This document shows positions 59,117 through 64,000 of a stretch of 64,000 nucleotides of DNA, piece by piece. Origin of the DNA: Mangrovivirga cuniculi (GTDB taxonomy: Bacteria; Bacteroidota; Bacteroidia; Cytophagales; Cyclobacteriaceae); contig NZ_CP028923.1 of assembly GCF_005166025.1 (NCBI RefSeq), positions 2,606,001-2,670,000 of the forward strand, read 5' to 3'. How positions within the stretch are numbered: position 1 is the stretch's first letter; the number at the start of each line of letters is the position of its first letter. Made by a program: the position numbers and the translations under genes. The notes under the pieces are model-generated. The model ran no database searches and was not told where the DNA came from. It saw only the letters and a list, made by a program, of their open reading frames with translations.

Positions 59117-59449
59117 TTATTCAGCCAGATGGGAAAACCTTTTTCTAGTTTCAATTTTCTTTAGTTCTCGCTCTATTACCATTGTTGCTAGTTGTTCTGA
59201 TTTAGCCATCATTCCGGGAGCTTCAAGAGCTCGTTTAAAATCGATTTCAGGCACATCGATGCGATAGAGTAAATTGACCAGGTAAGAAGGATCATTATCC
59301 AGTAAACGCTCTATTTGCTCTGAAAGGATATCATGAAGCTTATCCAGGCTATATTGCTTTTTTAAATTAATCTGAGAGGCATCCATGGCCAAATCTTTTC
59401 TGAGTAATTTGGAGAGGTCACGGAGATCTTTTTTAGCTAATTCGGACAT
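59117..59449 (-). CDS. conserved protein of unknown function
   Basis: A 110-residue, mainly helical soluble protein (DLRDLSKLLRKDLAMD, SEQIERLLDNDPSYLVNLLYRIDVPE). The stretch LLDNDPSYLVNLLYRIDVPE is strongly structured and I think it is a conserved small family in Cytophagales, but I cannot name it. Lies 63 bases upstream of hemN on the same strand and may be cotranscribed with it. Confidence 0.68.
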   Translation of the reverse strand: MSELAKKDLRDLSKLLRKDLAMDASQINLKKQYSLDKLHDILSEQIERLLDNDPSYLVNLLYRIDVPEIDFKRALEAPGMMAKSEQLATMVIERELKKIETRKRFSHLAE

Positions 59450-59559
59450 ATTGCAAGTTATTAATTATTAGGGAAAGAATATAAAGTAATATAATATTGT
59501 GGTGATTAGTTTAACTTAAATATTAAGTATTCTTAAAATAAGCAGCTATTGGGTTTATT

Positions 59560-60336
59560 ATGATCAGATCATTGAGAGAAATAGTGTATAAAACCATTAA
59601 ATCAAAAACAGGTAGACCAGTTTCTGACCTTTATGATCTGTCTCGCCTTTATTATTATTCATGGAAAAACAGGAAGGCTAATCGTGATCATTCCATTTTT
59701 TATAAAAATTTTAGAATTAAGACACCTGACGTTCCTCTGTTAATAAATTTGATAAATGAGATTTTCTTAGAAGAAACTTATTTTTTTAAATGTGAAAGCA
59801 ATAATCCATTTATTATTGATTGTGGAGCAAATATTGGAATGGCATCCTTATATTTTAAATCCTTATATCCTGGAAGTGAAATACTGTCTTTTGAAGCCAA
59901 TCCGGAAATGTATGCGTATTTAAAAGACAATATTGAGATTAACGACCTTAAGGATATATCTGCTTTTAATGCTGCTTTAAGCTCAAAATCTGGTGAAGCC
60001 ACATTATATATTCCTGAAAAAAGTCCTTACCTGAATCCTGGCATCATCAAAGAGAATATAAATAGCAAAGAGATAAAAGTAAATGCTGTTTGTTTGTCAG
60101 ATTATATAAATGAAAAAACCATTGATCTCTTAAAAATTGACATTGAAGGATCTGAGAATATGGTTATTAAAGACTTAGTAAACAGTGGTAAGATAGATTT
60201 AATTAAAAAGATCATTTGTGAATTTCACCCTAAGGCAGGTAATGATAAGGATTATTTAATCAAACTTTTAATTAATAAAGGCTTTCATCTGGTGGTGACA
60301 GAACCTAAAAAGAATGTATTTTTTCTTTCAAAGTAA
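59560..60336 (+). CDS. FkbM family methyltransferase
   Basis: A 258-residue SAM-dependent methyltransferase. SAM-binding motif I is FIIDCGANIGMASLYF (~84-99), motif II EILSFEANPEMYAYL, and the FkbM acidic motif is DLLKIDIEGSENMVI. Substrates of the family are sugars or polyketides and cannot be assigned here. Alone between the divergent helical protein and the satD operon; no glycosyltransferases nearby. Confidence 0.93.
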   Translation: MIRSLREIVYKTIKSKTGRPVSDLYDLSRLYYYSWKNRKANRDHSIFYKNFRIKTPDVPLLINLINEIFLEETYFFKCESNNPFIIDCGANIGMASLYFKSLYPGSEILSFEANPEMYAYLKDNIEINDLKDISAFNAALSSKSGEATLYIPEKSPYLNPGIIKENINSKEIKVNAVCLSDYINEKTIDLLKIDIEGSENMVIKDLVNSGKIDLIKKIICEFHPKAGNDKDYLIKLLINKGFHLVVTEPKKNVFFLSK

Positions 60337-60412
60337 TATCTGTTTTATAACAGATAATTATAAATATCTGTTTAATAGCAGATTAATTTGGATATATGCT
60401 CTAAAACAGATA
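60337..60412. promoter_or_regulatory. three palindromic operators spaced exactly 28 bp before satD
   Basis: Copies begin at 60337, 60365 and 60393. Copy 1 is perfect: TATCTGTT-TTAT-AACAGATA. Copy 2 TATCTGTT-TAAT-AGCAGATT matches at 6 of 8 arm positions in its right half. Copy 3 TATATGCT-CTAA-AACAGATA matches at 6 of 8 in its left half. A TTAATTTG box (60383-60390, 7 of 8 to TAnnTTTG) lies between copies 2 and 3, so bound protein would cover the promoter. The last copy ends 14 bases before the satD ATG. Confidence 0.75.
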
Positions 60413-60426
60413 TTTTAGGGTTAAAT

Positions 60427-61038
60427 ATGACAGGAATTATAACAGGAGATATAATCAGATCAGGAAGAGATTTATCAAATCCAAAGTGGCTTGAGATATT
60501 GAAAACTCAGCTTTCAACATTGAGTATTGATAATACTAGCTGGGATATTTATAGCGGTGACAGTTTCCAGCTAGAAGTAAATCCTGCAGATGGACTTACA
60601 ACAATGTTACTAATAAAATCCTTATTAATATTTAAAGCAGATATTAATGTAAGAATGGCTCTTGGAATTGGCGAAAAAGAGTATTCAGGCGATTCAATAT
60701 CAGAATCAAACGGAGAAGCATTTGTTTATTCGGGTCGGTTGCTTGATGAGTTAAAGACTGAAACTTTAGCTATCAGATCGAGTAATCAGGAATTTGATGA
60801 AACAATTAATCTAATGATTGACCTGGGTTTACTAACTATTGACAGATGGACACAAAACAGTGCTGAGGCCGTTTATTATTTTTTATCTAATGAAGTTGAA
60901 ACTCAAAAGCAATTAGCTGACAAACTAGGGATTAGTCAGGGACGAATAAGTGAGAGACTATCCAGAGCAGGATATGATCAAATCATAAAGCTAGATCATT
61001 ATTACAGAAAATACTTTAACCAAAATCTACATAATTAA
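60427..61038 (+). CDS. SatD-family protein with C-terminal helix-turn-helix
   Basis: About 203 residues. The start MTGIITGDIIRSG and the following NWDIYSGDSFQLEV-like region fit the SatD family (PF16264). The C-terminal QKQLADKLGISQGRISERLSRAGYD (~165-190) is a helix-turn-helix, making it the probable binder of the three palindromes upstream. I chose the ATG at 60427; an ATG at 60388 would lie inside operator copies. Stop and start overlap with the DUF3307 gene by one base (ATGA-type), and SatD-DUF3307 pairs recur in Bacteroidota and Firmicutes. Confidence 0.85.
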   Translation: MTGIITGDIIRSGRDLSNPKWLEILKTQLSTLSIDNTSWDIYSGDSFQLEVNPADGLTTMLLIKSLLIFKADINVRMALGIGEKEYSGDSISESNGEAFVYSGRLLDELKTETLAIRSSNQEFDETINLMIDLGLLTIDRWTQNSAEAVYYFLSNEVETQKQLADKLGISQGRISERLSRAGYDQIIKLDHYYRKYFNQNLHN

Positions 61039-61753
61039 TGACTTTATTTTTGTGGCTACTATCATCTCATTTTATTGGAGACTTTTTGTTGCAACCAAAA
61101 TCGTGGACAGTCCATAAATTTAATAAGAAGGTATTGTCATCAAGACTGTATTTTCATATTCTAATTCATGGTATTTTAACATCAGCAGTGTTATTTATTA
61201 ATTACACATATTGGTGGGTGCCTATAATGATTATGTTCACTCATTATTTGATTGATCTCGGAAAAATTTACTTGAATGAAATTATTAAGTCTCCCTCTTG
61301 TTTATAATTGATCAGCTTTTACACATTATAGTAATCGTTCTAATTACTTTTTATTTATATCCTGAAGTAATAAATTTTAATGCTGTTGAATTGAATTCCT
61401 TATTATTATTGACAACAGTAATTTTATTTATTTCAGTAGCAGGTGGTGTTATAGTAAAAGAATTAATAAAACCCTTCACTCCTGAGGCAAATTCAGATCC
61501 TAATGAATCTTTAAGCAATGCAGGTAAAATAATTGGAATACTTGAGCGATTATTTGTTTTTGTTTTTGTGGTAACCAATCATTGGGAAGGGATCGGGTTA
61601 TTAATAGCTGCTAAATCAATACTGAGATTCGGTGATCTAAAGGAAGCCCGGAGTCGTAAACTCACAGAATATGTTCTAATTGGAACCCTTATAAGCTTTG
61701 CTTTGGCATTTACTGGAGGGCTTTTATATAATTATTATTCAAACCTTATATAA
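61038..61753 (+). CDS. DUF3307 membrane protein (one-base frame break)
   Basis: A ~238-residue membrane protein: MTLFLWLLSSHFIGDFLLQPKSW opens it, with SSHFIGDFLLQ the DUF3307 hallmark, then HILIHGILTSAVLF, THYLIDLGKI and about five more helices, GIGLLIAAKSILRFGD near the end. The frame breaks at 61298-61299: one more T joins IKSPS to LFIIDQLLHI. Translationally coupled to satD. Role unknown; the pair is predicted to sense or protect the membrane, by context only. Confidence 0.88.
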
Positions 61754-61756
61754 TTA

Positions 61757-61786
61757 AAAAGCATGAACTGATTTGTCCATGCTTTT
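61757..61786. terminator. bidirectional terminator after DUF3307
   Basis: AAAAGCATG / CATGCTTTT stem with a 12-base loop between the convergent DUF3307 and 156-aa genes. Confidence 0.65.
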
Positions 61787-61812
61787 GTGTATAGTGGTGG
61801 TAGTTTAATAAA

Positions 61813-62277
61813 TTATCTGTTTCTTCCTCCTTCACCCCCAAAGACATATCTAATATTGATTCCAAAACCCCCGGCATTAAAATCTGTATCATCGATGAGC
61901 TCGAAATAAGGTCGCCAATCTACTCCAATTGCTATAGGTATATTAAATCTGTATTCAAGGCCAATTTCACCTGCCCCTCCCAATTCAAAATCATCTCCAA
62001 AAACAGTATAAGGTCCAACACCAACATACCACATGAATGCTTCACCACCCAGTTGTCTGTAAATTAAATCCCATAGAGCATCGATCCCTACTCCATCATT
62101 TCCAAATGATAAATTCGCATGAATCCTGTTAAATTTTCCTGTTGCGAATACCGCATCCACAGCAGCACTACCTTCGTTTCCTGAACCTCTACCTCCGAAT
62201 CGTACACCGAGTTCCTGACTTTGACCAACAAAAGCAGTCCCGAATATAAAAGCAAAAACAAATAAGACTTTTTTCAT
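61813..62277 (-). CDS. small exported barrel-like protein of unknown function
   Basis: About 154 residues: signal peptide MKKVLFVFAFIFGTAFVGQSQ, then glycine-rich alternating strands (LGVRFGGRGSG, EAFMWYVGVGPYTVFGDDFELGGAGEIGLEYRF, IAIGVDWRPYFELID, GFGINIRYVFG). It looks like a small outer-membrane beta-barrel of eight strands. ATG at 62283 would add two residues. No family name known to me. Independent unit. Confidence 0.75.
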   Translation of the reverse strand: MKKVLFVFAFIFGTAFVGQSQELGVRFGGRGSGNEGSAAVDAVFATGKFNRIHANLSFGNDGVGIDALWDLIYRQLGGEAFMWYVGVGPYTVFGDDFELGGAGEIGLEYRFNIPIAIGVDWRPYFELIDDTDFNAGGFGINIRYVFGGEGGRNR

Positions 62278-62480
62278 AACCAATATTTTTTGTTGAATGT
62301 GTAGTAATAATCAGTCTCTAAATTAAAAGACCTCTATATTAAATATATGAATAATTTTATATTGAACATACATATTTTAATATTAATTCGAGAGAGCTTG
62401 TTGAATAAATATCTTGAACCTGTAATTAGGGATGTTATATAAGTGATTATTGGTCAATACATTATCATTAATGAGATAAT

Positions 62481-62511
62481 AAAAAAGCTAATCAATTTGA
62501 TTAGCTTTTTT
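62481..62511 (-). terminator. terminator of the SusD locus
   Basis: AAAAAAGCTAATCAA / TTGATTAGCTTTTTT, nearly unbroken palindrome, 30 bases after the stop of the minus-strand lipoprotein gene. Confidence 0.85.
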
Positions 62512-62541
62512 AATAATTCCAAAATAAGATTATCACAAATT

Positions 62542-63309
62542 TTAATCAGCCTTTATAAATTCAGACAGTGTTGTTTGAATCTCATTATTTTCTTCATCCA
62601 GAAATATCTGTGTCAGTTTTATTTTACCACATGTATTTAGTTTTCCTTCACCTTTTACATATATATTCCCATCATTTCCTGGCATAGCTACCTGCTTTGG
62701 AACTGAAACTTCATAAGTTACTTCATCAATTTTGGTTATATACATTCTTACGTCATAACCCTCAGCGTAAAGATCTTCTGCAATTAATTGAGCTATTCCG
62801 TCTTTTACACTAACAACATATGGATTTGCACTTTCAGAAAACTTAAAATAATAGAATCCTGAAAGATTTTGTAAAGAGTATTCACAAAATTTATGAATAC
62901 TTAATTTTGTATTATTACGGAATGATTGATCTCCTTCTGAATTCGTTAATTTAAATGCAACTTCCTTATACTGAAAAGGCACCAGATTATCGAAGCTTCC
63001 CTTTATCGTTATATTACCTTCCAATTCTCCGGCAGGAATGATGACATTCGGATTGAATGAGAAATCCTTATCAAGTTCTGCATTCGTTTCTTCATTCACC
63101 AATTCAACTGTATATGTTTTATCTGTTGAATTGGACTTAGTAAGGTAAACAGGAAGTAGAAAGCTATCCTCCCGGGAGTTAACATAGTAATCATATCTTG
63201 ATTTGGCAAAATGTGCAATTGCCGGTCCCTGATAAAAGTTATAATTTTCTTCGCAGGCTCCTAAAAAAATTAATATCAGTAAAAAAAGTGATCTTGTATA
63301 TTTAATCAT
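62542..63309 (-). CDS. SusE/DUF4843-like lipoprotein of a SusD locus
   Basis: About 255 residues: signal MIKYTRSLFLLILIFLGAC with lipobox cysteine ~19, then an immunoglobulin-like DUF4843-type domain (RYDYYVNSREDSFLLPVYLT, LDKDFSFNPNVIIPAGELEGNITIKG, YKEVAFKLTNSEG). Its position 7 bases after susD and the fold fit the surface-lipoprotein partner of SusC/SusD nutrient uptake systems. I place the start at 63309; the open frame runs further upstream into susD. Ends at a terminator, so the locus ends here. Confidence 0.8.
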   Translation of the reverse strand: MIKYTRSLFLLILIFLGACEENYNFYQGPAIAHFAKSRYDYYVNSREDSFLLPVYLTKSNSTDKTYTVELVNEETNAELDKDFSFNPNVIIPAGELEGNITIKGSFDNLVPFQYKEVAFKLTNSEGDQSFRNNTKLSIHKFCEYSLQNLSGFYYFKFSESANPYVVSVKDGIAQLIAEDLYAEGYDVRMYITKIDEVTYEVSVPKQVAMPGNDGNIYVKGEGKLNTCGKIKLTQIFLDEENNEIQTTLSEFIKAD

Positions 63310-63316
63310 AATATTA

Positions 63317-64000
63317 TCAATTTTGACCGTACCCCGGGTTTTGTTGAATATTTTTATTTGCAAAAACCTCCTCTTGTGGAATAGGAAAGTTAAATCTGAA
63401 ATCATCAGATTCAAGATTACATGGTACCGCCCCGCCACAATCAAGTTCAGACCTGTTTATTGGTAAGTCGTTTCTTTTTAAATCAAAAAAGCGATGGCCT
63501 TCGTAGGCTAATTCCTTACGTCTTTCCTCGATAATCTCTTCCATTAATAGATCAGGATCTGAAACATAGGAATGATTGTATTGAACTATCCTTTGTGACC
63601 TTAATGCTCTGAGATCAGCATTAGCCTGGTCGATATTCGTATTAATAACTTTTAAATTAGCCTCTGCTCTGATTAGATAAAGTTCAGATACTCTAAAAAT
63701 CTTAATATCGTTTAGAAAAATAACTCCATTACTTCCAAGGTATTTGCCAATTATTGTATTGCCATTTTCTAAAGTAAAAAAGTTAGTGTAATACCTTATG
63801 TCAGAATTAGGGTTAATTAAAGAGGTGATTTCATAGGAAGGTGAGAAGAAAATATCCAGGTTATTACCCGTCCAGATAGTACCAACCTGAAAATCATCAT
63901 TGCTTCGCTCCAGTTTGAAAAGGACCCCATCATTACTCTCATCTGTCCATACGGATTGATAATTATTAAATGAACAAATATTAAAATTATTAATCACCTC
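63317..64000 (-). CDS. SusD/RagB family nutrient-uptake lipoprotein, C-terminal part
   Basis: The last ~228 codons of a SusD-type protein that begins beyond the window. FRVSELYLIRAEANLK, ANADLRALRSQRI, LMEEIIEERRKELAYEGHRFFDLKRNDLP and FPIPQEEVFANKNIQQNPGYGQN are the SusD C-terminal signatures. With SusC it captures glycans or peptides at the outer membrane; susC would be expected just upstream, outside the window. The substrate cannot be read. Confidence 0.93.
   Translation of the reverse strand, partial: EVINNFNICSFNNYQSVWTDESNDGVLFKLERSNDDFQVGTIWTGNNLDIFFSPSYEITSLINPNSDIRYYTNFFTLENGNTIIGKYLGSNGVIFLNDIKIFRVSELYLIRAEANLKVINTNIDQANADLRALRSQRIVQYNHSYVSDPDLLMEEIIEERRKELAYEGHRFFDLKRNDLPINRSELDCGGAVPCNLESDDFRFNFPIPQEEVFANKNIQQNPGYGQN

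Overview
The window looks like chromosomal DNA of a marine-type member of the Bacteroidota, most likely order Cytophagales. The evidence is low GC content, a SusD/RagB outer-membrane protein, PorT-like beta-barrels, a Por-secretion (type IX) C-terminal sorting domain, promoters of the form TTG-N20-TAnnTTTG, and glnS, mnmA, hutU and accA in their Bacteroidota forms. I see no phage, insertion sequence, CRISPR array or plasmid module; this is mostly ordinary core and accessory chromosome.

Layout. 1-6.3 kb: PhzF fragment, a porin with a small membrane protein, glnS with an M28 peptidase, a 52-residue lipoprotein, and msrB. 6.5-14.8 kb: a tightly packed alpha-glucan operon (glgE, maltokinase, glgB, GH57/DUF3536) with a convergent glycogen-binding-domain protein. 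14.9-18.1 kb: coaX, a D-threonine-aldolase-like enzyme and a thioredoxin-fold lipoprotein. 18.1-24.9 kb: the Bacteroidota RDD / SpoIIM / DUF4129 / DUF4350 / MoxR / DUF58 membrane-ATPase cluster. 25-30.7 kb: an alanine:sodium symporter, then three secreted proteins of unknown function, the last carrying three tandem WW-plus-leucine-rich-repeat modules. 30.8-40.8 kb: mnmA, a TerB-like protein, an alpha/beta hydrolase, the beta-oxidation pair fadJ/fadI with a divergent TetR regulator, a soluble GAF histidine kinase, an outer-membrane barrel and a lipoprotein. 40.8-50.4 kb: the DUF1501/DUF1800 pair, a PorT-like barrel, an operon of MBL hydrolase, patatin, hutU and a PlsC-like acyltransferase, and accA. 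50.6-51.2 kb: two tRNA-Asp genes, each with its own promoter and terminator, separated by a decayed GIY-YIG nuclease gene. 51.4-64 kb: SIMPL protein, AI-2E transporter, M16 protease, hemN, FkbM methyltransferase, a SatD/DUF3307 operon behind three regularly spaced palindromes, and the tail of a SusD locus.

Sequence quality. Twelve single-base frame breaks interrupt otherwise intact conserved genes (glgE, GH57, the LRR protein, mnmA twice, the hydrolase, fadJ twice, fadI, the histidine kinase, the barrel at 38.6 kb, DUF3307). Each is repaired by adding one base, usually to a homopolymer run, and nine of the twelve lie between 28.9 and 38.8 kb. I read these as base-calling or assembly deletions rather than pseudogenes, and I give such genes as single coding regions spanning the break.

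Most notable signals: three 20-bp palindromes at exactly 28-bp intervals before satD; the three-module LRR protein and its two secreted neighbours; the tRNA-Asp/GIY-YIG pair; a perfect TetR operator between fadI and its regulator; and a GlgE operon that lacks trehalose synthase.
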